The position numbers were made by a program, and so were the translations under genes. A DNA stretch of 64,000 bases from an uncultured Erythrobacter sp. (GTDB lineage Bacteria; Pseudomonadota; Alphaproteobacteria; Sphingomonadales; Sphingomonadaceae): assembly GCA_947488755.1 (NCBI GenBank), contig CANLAD010000001.1, positions 1,807,501 to 1,871,500 on the forward strand, written 5' to 3'. The notes under the pieces are model-generated. The model did no database searches, was not told where the DNA came from, and was given only the letters and a program-made list of their open reading frames with translations. The stretch's first letter is position 1. Each line of letters opens with the position of its first letter. Shown piece after piece: positions 37,462-46,998 of this stretch.

Positions 37462-38439
37462 GTGCCTGGGCCGAGCGATGGCGACTGGATGGCGGCGGCA
37501 GCGCGGCTTGCCTCGCGCGCTCGCCCGGCAAGCCGCCCTAACCCGGCCGTCGGGGCGCTGCTGGTCGCCGACGCCCGCTTGATCGCGCGCGGTGTCACCC
37601 AGCCGGGCGGCCGACCCCATGCCGAGGCGGTTCTGCTGGCCGATCTGCCCGAAGCTGCCGCCAATAACGCGACTCTCTACGTCACGCTCGAACCGTGCGC
37701 CCATCGCTCACAGCGCGGCCCGGCCTGCGCCGATCTGGTCGTACAGGCCAACCCCGCGCGCGTCGTCATCGGTCAGCGCGACCCCGATCCGCGCACTGCA
37801 GGCGAAGGCATCGAACGGCTGGAGCGAGCCGGGATTGCGGTCGAAGTGCTGGACGATCCGCATTCCGCGCGCAGTCTGGAGGGCTATCTCATCCGCGCGC
37901 GGCAGGGTCGCCCGCATGTCACGCTCAAACTTGCGACCTCGCTCGATGGCTGTATTGCGCTGGCCGACGGGTCGAGCCGCTGGATCACCGGCGAAGCGGC
38001 CCGTGCGCATGTCCACGCCCATCGCGCGCGCGCCGATGCTATCCTTGTTGGCGGCGGCACCTGGCGGGCGGACAAACCCCGGCTCGACGTTCGCCTCCCC
38101 GGCCTTGAGGATCGCAGCCCGCGCCGCTTCCTCCTTACCCGCGGCGTCCCGCCCGACGGCGTCAGCGTCATCAACCGGCCCGATCAGATCGCGGGTATGG
38201 AAGGCGTGCAATATCTCTATGTCGAGGGCGGCGCGCAAACCGCCGCAAGCTTCATCGCAGCCGATCTCATCGACGAGATACATCTCTATCGCGCCCCGAT
38301 CCTGCTGGGCGAGGGACGCCGCGCGCTGGGCGATGTCGGCCTGACCGACCTCGCCGATGCACACGGGCGCTGGCACCTTGCCGAGCGCCGCCAGCTTGGC
38401 AGCGACGAATTCACCGCCTATCGCCGCACGCGCGAATAG
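37462..38439 (+). CDS. ribD: bifunctional diaminohydroxyphosphoribosylaminopyrimidine deaminase / 5-amino-6-(5-phosphoribosylamino)uracil reductase
   Basis: PNPAVGALLV; HAEAVLL; VTLEPCAHRSQRGPACADLV; LKLATSLDG. Confidence 0.95.
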   Translation: MPGPSDGDWMAAAARLASRARPASRPNPAVGALLVADARLIARGVTQPGGRPHAEAVLLADLPEAAANNATLYVTLEPCAHRSQRGPACADLVVQANPARVVIGQRDPDPRTAGEGIERLERAGIAVEVLDDPHSARSLEGYLIRARQGRPHVTLKLATSLDGCIALADGSSRWITGEAARAHVHAHRARADAILVGGGTWRADKPRLDVRLPGLEDRSPRRFLLTRGVPPDGVSVINRPDQIAGMEGVQYLYVEGGAQTAASFIAADLIDEIHLYRAPILLGEGRRALGDVGLTDLADAHGRWHLAERRQLGSDEFTAYRRTRE

Positions 38440-38461
38440 CTAGCAGGAGCGTCCCGACCCC

Positions 38462-39085
38462 ATGTTCACCGGCATCGTCACCGCCATTGGCACGATCACC
38501 GCCATCGAGGAGCGCGGCGACCGGCGCGTGCGGATTGCCGCGCCGCTCGACCCCGAAGCCATCGCCATCGGTGCCTCCATCGCGTGTTCGGGGGTGTGCC
38601 TCACCGTCGTCGATCGCGGCGGGGCGAAGGGCGATGCGTGGTTCGACGTCGACGTGTCGCAGGAAACCATTCGCCGCACGAGCGCGAACATGTGGAACGA
38701 GGGCGCGCGCCTCAATATCGAAACCTCGCTGAAAATGGGAGACGAGTTGGGCGGTCACATCGTTACCGGCCATGTCGATGCGACCGGCGAAGTGCGGCTT
38801 TACGAGCAGCGCGGCGATAGCTGGCGGCTCGCGATCCGGGCCGGGCCGGAACTGGCGCCGTTTCTCGCCGAAAAGGGCTCGATCACGGTCAATGGCGTGT
38901 CGCTGACGGTCAACGATATTCGCGACCAGTCCGATGGATCGTGCGATTTCATGCTCAACATCATCCCGCACACTGCGAGCGTCACGACCTTGGGCATGCT
39001 GGAAGTTGGGGACGCCGTAAACCTCGAGATCGACGTGCTCGCGCGCTATCTCAAGCGTATGCAGAGCCTCGCCAAGCAGGATTAG
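38462..39085 (+). CDS. ribE: riboflavin synthase alpha chain
   Basis: MFTGIVTAIGTI; GGHIVTGHVDATG; GVSLTVN. Confidence 0.95.
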   Translation: MFTGIVTAIGTITAIEERGDRRVRIAAPLDPEAIAIGASIACSGVCLTVVDRGGAKGDAWFDVDVSQETIRRTSANMWNEGARLNIETSLKMGDELGGHIVTGHVDATGEVRLYEQRGDSWRLAIRAGPELAPFLAEKGSITVNGVSLTVNDIRDQSDGSCDFMLNIIPHTASVTTLGMLEVGDAVNLEIDVLARYLKRMQSLAKQD

Positions 39086-39108
39086 ACCAGCGCCTGAACA
39101 TGAAAAAG

Positions 39109-39148
39109 CCGGGCGGGTCCGATAAGACCCGCCCGGGTTCGCGTTTTT
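39109..39148 (+). terminator. Rho-independent terminator after ribE
   Basis: CCGGGCGGGTC-CGATAA-GACCCGCCCGG then GTTTTT. Confidence 0.8.
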
Positions 39149-39337
39149 AGATCTGACGCGATCAAGCCGCGGGCGGCGTGCCCGGACCGACTGACGGTGG
39201 CAGCGTTGCTTTGACCGCCCGCCAAAGCTGCATCTGCGAAGCCCTGATTGGTCTGAAACGCGCTTTAACCTATCTTCCATCGAGTTGCTAAAGCTTCATC
39301 TGGTGATACAAAAACTAACATAAAAATGGGACGCATC

Positions 39338-40201
39338 ATGGCAGATCATCAACTGGTAGTATTTGACGAAAACGAAAGTGCATGCAGAGCGGTCCGTGAC
39401 GGCGATGTCGCGATCACCCCGGCCATGCGCATCACTGGTCAGTTTGAGAATGGATCGCCTGAACCGTTTGCATCGGTCATAAATGCTATCAACATAAGTG
39501 CGGGCCTCGAAGTGGAGAATCGACCGCTTTTCATGCGTTGGGAGCCTTTGACTGTCGCGGGCGAGGTCGACGTTCGTGAAAACACAGGCATTCTGTATGA
39601 AGGCCTTAGATCGGAAACTGATGTTCGCGTCCGAATCGCCGACCCCGAGTATGTGGACATCTTCGGCCTCACGAGCCGAGTGGCGCGCACCATCAAAGAC
39701 GACACCGATCTGGGCAACGCCAACATCTGGATGACTGCGGGCTCCTTCGCGGTGCAGCAAGATGCCGAGACTACGACTGACACCGCTTCGGCAACAGCGG
39801 TACGGACGTTTCTGAAAATGGAAAACGGCCGTGCGGGCGAGGTAATCAGTATCAATTGTCGTGCGCAGATTGGTCAGTCGAGTGGTCGAGAATTTGAGTG
39901 TGATCTACTCGTGCAGACCGTTAGCGGACAAAACTTCGATCTGGGTCGCGCCAATCAGACTCTGACCATCGATACCTTCGTGCAATTGGATTTGCCCAAG
40001 CCGAATGAGGTCGGCACGATCAACATCGCCAATCGTTTTGGGATCCGTCAACTGGATGATGAGGCGCTCAACGTGTTCGAGGGTCCGATCACGATGGATA
40101 ACGTCGCGGTCTTCTTGCCCAACCTGCCCACCAGTGAACCGGCTGGCAGCAGTCAGCTATGGAACGACAACGGTGTGCTGAAAATAACGGCGTCTGCATA
40201 A
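39338..40201 (+). CDS. hypothetical protein with phage-structural-like C-terminus
   Basis: ~287 aa; ends NLPTSEPAGSSQLWNDNGVLKITASA. Confidence 0.55.
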   Translation: MADHQLVVFDENESACRAVRDGDVAITPAMRITGQFENGSPEPFASVINAINISAGLEVENRPLFMRWEPLTVAGEVDVRENTGILYEGLRSETDVRVRIADPEYVDIFGLTSRVARTIKDDTDLGNANIWMTAGSFAVQQDAETTTDTASATAVRTFLKMENGRAGEVISINCRAQIGQSSGREFECDLLVQTVSGQNFDLGRANQTLTIDTFVQLDLPKPNEVGTINIANRFGIRQLDDEALNVFEGPITMDNVAVFLPNLPTSEPAGSSQLWNDNGVLKITASA

Positions 40202-40408
40202 GCGCTCGCACGCCTTCATTTTCATGGAACTCCACAAGCGCCGGGATAGTGACATAGCCGTCTCTTGGATCAACCTTCATACGCGCCGCTTTGGTGCAGC
40301 ATCCCGCTTCGCGCGTAAGGATCGTGCGCTGTCGGCGAAGCTGTGAAACAATCGGGCGTTCTCGGATAATCTCGGAACATCGCCTCCGGGTCTGCGCGTT
40401 GAGATAGT

Positions 40409-41005
40409 ATGATCCACAACGAAGCTTCCACATCTGCCAACCCATCCATCCGCACCGCCAAGGCCATGCCAAGCCGCCGTGAGCGCCTGCGCGCCTTTAT
40501 GCGGCTGAAATCCCAGAACCGGTTGCTGCTCGGCTCGGTCGGCGTTCTGACAGCGCTGGCAATGGCGCTCGGCACGGCGATGATCGTGAACGACAACGCG
40601 CCTGAAACCGTCCGTCTGGGCAAGGGGATGGCCAGCGTGGATGCCAAACCGCTCAACGCTTACGAACGGAAGCCAGCCGATACTGCTCCGGCCTCTGCAC
40701 CTTCGGCATCGGATCTCGGTTCGGGCGAAGCGAGCTATTACGGCCCCGGTTTCGAGGGACGCCCCACCGCCAACGGCGAACGGTTCAATCCGAACGATCT
40801 CACCGCGGCGCACCGGACCCTGCCGATGGGCAGCCGGGTGCGGGTTACCAATCCGAAGACCGGCGACAGCGTGGTCGTGCGGATCAACGATCGCGGACCA
40901 TTCCACGGCAACCGCGTGATCGACCTGTCGCAGGCCGCCGCGCGCACGATCGGACTGATCCGATCGGGCACCGGGACGGTCAGGCTGGCGCTGCTGGTCT
41001 CGTAA
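40409..41005 (+). CDS. septal ring lytic transglycosylase RlpA family protein
   Basis: [60 protein letters not shown]. Confidence 0.93.
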   Translation: MIHNEASTSANPSIRTAKAMPSRRERLRAFMRLKSQNRLLLGSVGVLTALAMALGTAMIVNDNAPETVRLGKGMASVDAKPLNAYERKPADTAPASAPSASDLGSGEASYYGPGFEGRPTANGERFNPNDLTAAHRTLPMGSRVRVTNPKTGDSVVVRINDRGPFHGNRVIDLSQAAARTIGLIRSGTGTVRLALLVS

Positions 41006-41044
41006 ACCTGCGATAACACTTTCCTACAGCCGGGGCCGTGCGCG

Positions 41045-41590
41045 ATGGATCGCTGCATGGCCTCTCTCCCCATCCACACCCTTCGCAGGCGCCCGCCCGC
41101 TTTCGTGCCCGTGAAAGTTCGTGCGCGCCGCGATGGCTGGACCTCAGAAAAGCAATGCGCTTTCCTGGCTCAGCTTTATCTTACCGGTTCGGTTTCCGCC
41201 TCCGCGCGGACTGTGGGACGCAGCCGCGAAAGCGCCTATCGCCTGCGACGGCGCGCAGGCGCCGGAAGCTTTGCCGCAGCGTGGGATGCGGTGCTTGCCG
41301 GGCCGGGTGTGCGAACGGCGTCACCGAAGCATGTCAGCGATTGGCGGAAAGTCACAGGTGACGCGCTCGATTGGCGGGTCGGAAGGGGGCTCTGGCGCCC
41401 CGTCCTGTATCGCGGCACGATGCGCGGCATCGAGCGAAAAACCGACAATTCAGCGATTATGCGGCTACTCAGACGCGCGGTTGGCAGGTCGCCGGATGCG
41501 CTGGCCCCAATGTCTTTCGGCGTGCGCTTGAGTTTCGAAAAATGTGCGGTTCACTGTCAGGCAGGGGATGTTTGCGAGCCACCCCCGTGA
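41045..41590 (+). CDS. hypothetical protein with HTH-like segment
   Basis: KQCAFLAQLYLTGSVSASARTVGRSRESAYRLRRRAG. Confidence 0.6.
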   Translation: MDRCMASLPIHTLRRRPPAFVPVKVRARRDGWTSEKQCAFLAQLYLTGSVSASARTVGRSRESAYRLRRRAGAGSFAAAWDAVLAGPGVRTASPKHVSDWRKVTGDALDWRVGRGLWRPVLYRGTMRGIERKTDNSAIMRLLRRAVGRSPDALAPMSFGVRLSFEKCAVHCQAGDVCEPPP

Positions 41591-41593
41591 GGC

Positions 41594-42772
41594 TCAGCCC
41601 GTCACCTCGGCCAGCGCGCCGATGAACTTGTCGATGTTGTCCATCGTGAGCCCTGCGACATTGATACGCCCCGATCCAGCCATGTAGATCCCGTGATCCT
41701 CGCGCAGCCTCGCCACCTGTTCCTTCGACACCGGCAGGGTGGAAAAAAGTCCGTTCTGCGTGCCGAGCGGGGTGAGATCGACATTGCCTGCCATGCCCGC
41801 TTCCGCCAGCCGATCGCGCACTTGGCGCAATCGCTCGCGCATGCCGGTCAGCTCGTCGAGCCACACCTGCGTCAAATCGGTGTCGCGCAGGATCAGCCGC
41901 ACCGCCGCCGCACCGTGATCGGGCGGCATGGACCAGCTTGCGCGGGCCAGCGAATTGGCATTGGACGATGCCTTGTCCAGTGTCTCGGCCCCATCGGCGA
42001 GGATGTAGAATGCGCCTACCCTGTCGCGATAAAGGCCGAAATTCTTGTCACAGCTATAGGCGATAAACGCCTCGGGCACCTTGGCCAGCAGGCTGCGATA
42101 GCCCGCCGCATCCTCTTCGATCCCCTCGCCGAGGCCCTGATAGGCGATGTCGATAATCGGGAAGATGCCGGTCTCGGCAACCGCATCGCCCAATGCGTCC
42201 CATTCCTCCGCCGTGTAATCGATCCCGGTCGGATTGTGGCAGCACCCGTGAAGCAGCACCGCTTCGTTCGGACCCGCGCCCCGGATTGCGGCGAGCGCGG
42301 CTTCCACATTCGCAGTACCATCGCTTGCGGCGTGATCGAAGGGCGCAATTTCGAGGTTCAGATCACCGGCGATCTGCGCGTGATTGGGCCAGCTCGGCAC
42401 GCCCATGTGGACCCGGCCGATCCCCGCCTTCTGCCCAAGCGCCAGCGCCAGCCGCACCGCGCCGGTGCCACCCGGCGTCTGCATCCCGGCGATCCGCCCG
42501 CCCATCGTCGCATCGTCGCCAAACGCGTAGGGCATCAGCGCGGTGACAAAGCCGGTATCGCCTTCCGGGCCGAGATAGGATTTGCTGTCCTGCTCCTCGA
42601 CCAGCTTGCTCTCGGCCGCCTTGATCGCCTCGAAAACTGGAGTCGCGCCTTCATCGGTACGATAGACTCCGACGCCCAGGTCGATTGTGTCGGGCCGATC
42701 GTCGGCGGCGTGCATCTTGATGAGCGCGAGCAGCGCATCGGGCGATTGGGGTTCGAGTCGGTCAAGCATCAT
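41594..42772 (-). CDS. aromatic/aspartate aminotransferase (class I)
   Basis: DTIDLGVGVYRTDEGATPVFEAIK; HGCCHNPTGIDYT; SCDKNFGLYRDRVG. Confidence 0.92.
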   Translation of the reverse strand: MMLDRLEPQSPDALLALIKMHAADDRPDTIDLGVGVYRTDEGATPVFEAIKAAESKLVEEQDSKSYLGPEGDTGFVTALMPYAFGDDATMGGRIAGMQTPGGTGAVRLALALGQKAGIGRVHMGVPSWPNHAQIAGDLNLEIAPFDHAASDGTANVEAALAAIRGAGPNEAVLLHGCCHNPTGIDYTAEEWDALGDAVAETGIFPIIDIAYQGLGEGIEEDAAGYRSLLAKVPEAFIAYSCDKNFGLYRDRVGAFYILADGAETLDKASSNANSLARASWSMPPDHGAAAVRLILRDTDLTQVWLDELTGMRERLRQVRDRLAEAGMAGNVDLTPLGTQNGLFSTLPVSKEQVARLREDHGIYMAGSGRINVAGLTMDNIDKFIGALAEVTG

Positions 42773-42841
42773 GGCGCGAGGCATGGCCGCACGCGCCGCG
42801 CCTCGCAACCGTCAATCGCAGGGGTTGGTCACGATGCGCGG

Positions 42842-43786
42842 TTAGAACGGCAACCAGCGCTGCTTTTTGGAAAACCGCATGTAACCCGCATTGACGCCCA
42901 GCCGCAGACCAGCGCCCATCCGGATCGGGATCAGCACGACATCGCCGCGCCGCATGTAACTCGCGTGCAGGCCACCGACGAAATAGGCCTGGCCCTCACC
43001 TGCGGGATAGCGTTTGAACAGGTCTTCGCTGTCGTAGAGATTGTAGACCAGCACGAATGTGTTGGCCGCATTCGCCCCGGCATCGAAGCCGAGCGAGGGA
43101 CCGGTCCAGTAGACCTTCTGTTCCCCCTCGACCTTGTGATGCAGCATGCCCGAACCATAGCGCGCGCCGAACACGAACGCGCCGCCGGCTTCGCGGCCCA
43201 CGATGTAGCCATTGGGCTCGCCCTGTTTGCTCAGCAAATCCTCGATCAGCCGAGCGAGCCCTTCCGCGCCCTTGCCGAAAATGCCTTCTGCTGCGCCGAT
43301 AAGGTCGTCTTCACCATAAGTAGCGCTGTCGGCCTGCGCCACATCCTCGGGCAATCCGGGCTCGGGCGTTTCGGGAGCGGAAGCATTCGGATCGGCCCAG
43401 TCCGGGATAGGATTTTCGGTTTGCTCGGCTGGCGCCGGCTCGTCGGGAAAGCCGCTCTCATAACCGGTTTCCGGCACGGCGGTCGCGGCATCATCTCGCG
43501 GCTCGGCAGGGACCGTCCAAGGACCGCCGGGCGATGGCTCTGCACCTGGCTGCGCGAGATCGCCATCGATAGCGCCGGTGTCTTGCGCCTCTTGCGCGTA
43601 GACCTGATCGGGATCGACGCTCTCCATTCGCTGAGCGCTGACCGGCGCGGCTGCCAACGCAGCAAGCGCAAAGAACGCGCCCGCGCTGCGAACCCAGCCG
43701 ATTGGCCCCGCATCGCTGGCGCACCGATCGCGGCGCGCGGTGGTCGCCTGGCGGAGCTTGAACATCGTGAATATCCTTCTTTGCAA
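42842..43786 (-). CDS. DUF1134 / EipA family envelope protein
   Basis: GSGMLHHKVEGEQKVYWTGPSLGFDAGANAANTFVLVYNLYDSEDLFKRYPAGEGQAYFVGGL. Confidence 0.85.
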   Translation of the reverse strand: MQRRIFTMFKLRQATTARRDRCASDAGPIGWVRSAGAFFALAALAAAPVSAQRMESVDPDQVYAQEAQDTGAIDGDLAQPGAEPSPGGPWTVPAEPRDDAATAVPETGYESGFPDEPAPAEQTENPIPDWADPNASAPETPEPGLPEDVAQADSATYGEDDLIGAAEGIFGKGAEGLARLIEDLLSKQGEPNGYIVGREAGGAFVFGARYGSGMLHHKVEGEQKVYWTGPSLGFDAGANAANTFVLVYNLYDSEDLFKRYPAGEGQAYFVGGLHASYMRRGDVVLIPIRMGAGLRLGVNAGYMRFSKKQRWLPF

Positions 43787-44029
43787 TTATCGGCACACGG
43801 CCGCACGGCGGAGCAGAGTCCCTCGCATCGAAAGCAACAACGTCGAAACGACGAACCGAATCGAAAATCCGATGGGGCGAATCGTGGTCTGCGCTTCCTT
43901 AAGCCAAGCTGGCTGAGCCATGAGCGCGCTGCCGGTGCGGCGATTACGCGCCGCCGAGCCAACCCCCTTGCCGCTGGCTCGAAGCGCGACTATGGCGTGC
44001 GCCTCGCAGCCAACAAGCGCATGCGTTGC

Positions 44030-44122
44030 GGAGACGTGGGTGAGTGGCTGAAACCAGTCCCCTGCTAAGGGACCATACCGTTTATAGCGGTATCGAGGGT
44101 TCGAATCCCTCCGTCTCCGCCA
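44030..44122 (+). tRNA. tRNA-Ser (GCT)
   Basis: Acceptor GGAGACG/CGTCTCC, anticodon loop CTGCTAA, long variable arm, GGTTCGAATCC T-loop, CCA encoded. Confidence 0.93.
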
Positions 44123-44327
44123 CCTATACCATCCCAAGAGATCCCAGAAAGTCCCTGAAAGCCGCAGAAATCAAAGGTCTGGGGCCAGGCGAATGAGCGG
44201 AAACTTGCGTGCCTGCATTCGCCAAGATTTGGCGAAACTAAGCGAGCAAACGCAGGACTAGGCAAAGTCAAGAACCGTTGGCTTTCCGAAGGTTTTATAG
44301 CGTTTGCGGGATATTGTGGAGGGGTGC

Positions 44328-44401
44328 TGGAGCGGGTGAAGGGAATCGAACCCTCGTCTTAAGCTTGGGAAGCTTCTGCTCTACCATTGAGCTACACCCG
44401 C
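44328..44401 (-). tRNA. tRNA-Gly (CCC)
   Basis: Reverse complement GCGGGTGTAGCTCAATGGTAGAGCAGAAGCTTCCCAAGCTTAAGACGAGGGTTCGATTCCCTTCACCCGCTCCA. Confidence 0.92.
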
Positions 44402-44766
44402 AAGACGCTGGAATATCTGCAACTTTTCGCTTCTTTGGCGGATATTTCCAACGCCGTTCGAGGCGATAGCGCCGGATCGGGTGGCGCGCAACTCGGGCAG
44501 CGCTTCATCATCGCCGTTTCGCCCCTCGATTTGCAAATCAGGCTAATCATTCATCGCGGGTCCACGCGTGCGATCGCGGTCTGTTCTATCGCAAAGACCG
44601 ATTCGCAATGTCGGCTATTCCTTACAAGCCGACATGATCAAATTCCGATAGAAGATGCGTCAATTGCCACAGTCCGGGGGCTGATTACGCACAGCATGTT
44701 GGGTCTGTGGCGATGCGTTCTTTTTGACTGGCGGAATGTACAGGTTTTTAAACAGGGATATGGCTC

Positions 44767-45036
44767 GTGATTATCAATGACGGCGAAGATATGCCCGATC
44801 TCACCGAACGCGAAGTGCAGATCATCCATTGGGTTGCGCATGGCCTCACCAGCAAGGAGATTGCAATCAGGGCGGACATCGCTCCGCGCACGGTCGAGCG
44901 CCATATCGAGAACTCGCGGCTGAAAATGCGTGCGCGCAACCGGGTGCACATGATCAGCAAAGCAATCGCTGCGGGCATCGTCAGGTTGGGGAAGAATCCC
45001 GATCACCTGAGAGAGCAGCAACTTCAACATTTGTAA
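44767..45036 (+). CDS. LuxR-type HTH transcriptional regulator (single domain)
   Basis: LTEREVQIIHWVAHGLTSKEIAIRADIAPRTVERHIENSRLKMRARNRVHMI. Confidence 0.85.
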   Translation: MIINDGEDMPDLTEREVQIIHWVAHGLTSKEIAIRADIAPRTVERHIENSRLKMRARNRVHMISKAIAAGIVRLGKNPDHLREQQLQHL

Positions 45037-45466
45037 GACCAGAATGCTAGCGCGTCCCTAGGACTAGGCAAGCACTAGCCGCAAATCGGTGCTCGATACC
45101 AAACTGAGCGACCAGTCAGGAAGCACCCGGACTCCGGACAACTGCCTGCGCCGAGAAATGCGGCGGGAAAAAGCTTTGGCGGGCTAAAATTGGTTTCGTT
45201 TGGTTAACAGCGGTGCTTAATTTCGCGTTTCGAGTGTTCCAGCCTGAAACAATGCTGCTTTGCGCGCACCACGAAACGGCGGAATTGCACGGTTCTTCAG
45301 CCGTTTGTTTTCCCCAGAAGTTAAAAAAGGGTTACGAATCCCAATTCCTTGGTTAAACAGACAGCAGCTTACGGGGGATCATAACAAGCGCTTGCCAAAG
45401 AGCGCAGTCCCGGGTCGCCCTGTCCGTAGGTTCGTCACGATAATCTCAATCAGGGACTGTACCATC

Positions 45467-46018
45467 ATGAAAAAGCTAATCCTCGTCGCCGCGGCGGCTC
45501 CCATTGCCATGATCGCAACCGGCGCATCGGCTGCTGACACGACTTCGGAAGATCTCGAAATCACCGCGACCGTCCTGCCCGAGTGCAGCCTCGCCGACCT
45601 GACGCCCGTCGATTTCGGCACGCTCGCGATCAACACCGCCGCCGGCCCGGACGCGCTACTGCTCACCGGCACCCGTCAGGACAACGGTCAGAACACCTGG
45701 ACCAGCTGCAATTATGCCGCCAACATCACCATCGAAGGTCAGCCGATGGAAAACCAGGACCAGGAAAACACCGGACCCGACGCGGCGGACTTCACCGATG
45801 AGCTGAACTATCGCATCACGTGGCGTTCGGACAACGGCAACGACTTCCTGCAGGCCAACCTGCGTACCGTCAACGCCACCACCGTCACGCGTGCTCAGAA
45901 CGGTGCGTTCCACAACAACGCGATCGTCAACACCGCGCTCGTCACCGAAGACAACCCGCTGCGTCCGCTGTCGGGCACCTACACGGCGACCGCCACGCTG
46001 ACGCTCGGCGCGATCTGA
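45467..46018 (+). CDS. pilus/spore-coat-U-like subunit
   Basis: Signal peptide; ITATVLPECSLADLTPVDFGTLAI...LSGTYTATATLTLGAI; adjacent chaperone and usher. Confidence 0.65.
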   Translation: MKKLILVAAAAPIAMIATGASAADTTSEDLEITATVLPECSLADLTPVDFGTLAINTAAGPDALLLTGTRQDNGQNTWTSCNYAANITIEGQPMENQDQENTGPDAADFTDELNYRITWRSDNGNDFLQANLRTVNATTVTRAQNGAFHNNAIVNTALVTEDNPLRPLSGTYTATATLTLGAI

Positions 46019-46057
46019 TCGTCGGGACACATCCGATCATTCGGATTTGACCGGAGG

Positions 46058-46084
46058 GGGGGAAGGTTCGCCTTCCCCCTTTTC
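46058..46084 (+). terminator. stem-loop terminator with TTCG tetraloop
   Basis: GGGGGAAGG-TTCG-CCTTCCCCC followed by TTTT. Confidence 0.75.
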
Positions 46085-46210
46085 AATCCGCACCAGCTTT
46101 TATGCGATGGATCGTACGGATCCGGGTGGAACGCGGAAATGAAGCGTTAACAGGTTTATTCTAGTACTGACGTGAATTGGTGCGGGGGCACCACATACAG
46201 GGGGTTTTCG

Positions 46211-46996
46211 ATGCTTAACTGGCTGCGCGGTGCTCTTGCGGCACTGCTGCTCATAGGCCTGTCGGCGACGGCGGGCGCATCACGCGTTTCGCCTATGATC
46301 GTTGAGCTTGATCCCACCGGCCGCGGCTCGATCGCACGTATCGACCTTGTCAATGATGGCCTGCGCGATCTGCCCTTCGAGGTGCAGATGATGCGCGGCG
46401 TCATCACTCCGGAAGGCAGCCTTGAACTGACCCCGGCCGACGCCGAGTTCGTTGTTTTCCCGGCCCAGACGCTGGTCGAAAGCAATTCCCAGCAAGTTTT
46501 CCGCATTCAATATGTCGGCGAAGGCGCGCTCGACCGTTCGGAAGTCTACTACATGGCGATCCGGCAGATACCGGTCGCTTTCGATCCGGGCGTGTCGCAG
46601 GTCCAGATGGTGGTGAACTTCAACGTGCTAGTCAACGTCGTGCCCGACGGCGCGGTTGCGGAGCCGACGGTTCGCTCGATCGGAGTGACGAGCCGCTCCC
46701 TGCCAGGACCGATCGACCCCGAAAATCCCGATGTCGAACCCGATCCCGTCAAACAGAAAGGCATCGAGGTCGACGTCGGCAACGCGGGCAATCGCTTTTA
46801 TCTCGCGGGACTCTCCGACTGGACGATCAGCGGAAGGACTCTCGCTGGCGAGGAATTTTCCAAGACTTTGCAGGGCGATGAGGCCTCCCATCTGATCGGC
46901 GTGGGCGTCGTAGCGCCCGATGCTAACCGCATCTTCTTCATCCCGGTCGAGGAGGATGTCGATCAAGAGAGCCTCCAGATCGAAATTAGTCCGTAG
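46211..46996 (+). CDS. pilus assembly periplasmic chaperone
   Basis: SRVSPMIVELDPTGRGSIARIDLVNDGLRDLPFEVQM...FVVFPAQTLVESNSQQVFRIQYVGEG. Confidence 0.75.
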   Translation: MLNWLRGALAALLLIGLSATAGASRVSPMIVELDPTGRGSIARIDLVNDGLRDLPFEVQMMRGVITPEGSLELTPADAEFVVFPAQTLVESNSQQVFRIQYVGEGALDRSEVYYMAIRQIPVAFDPGVSQVQMVVNFNVLVNVVPDGAVAEPTVRSIGVTSRSLPGPIDPENPDVEPDPVKQKGIEVDVGNAGNRFYLAGLSDWTISGRTLAGEEFSKTLQGDEASHLIGVGVVAPDANRIFFIPVEEDVDQESLQIEISP

Positions 46997-46998
46997 AG

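Noticed and set aside
41693-44068. 791 aa plus-strand ORF
   Set aside because: Antisense to the aminotransferase and EipA genes, spanning both; composition is typical of high-GC antisense artefacts.
44030-44401. tRNA genes as an integration site for a mobile island
   Set aside because: No integrase and no duplicated tRNA 3' end seen in the window.
44255-45071. Direct repeat GGACTAGGCAA at 44255 and 45061
   Set aside because: An 11-bp match is expected by chance many times in 64 kb; no supporting context.
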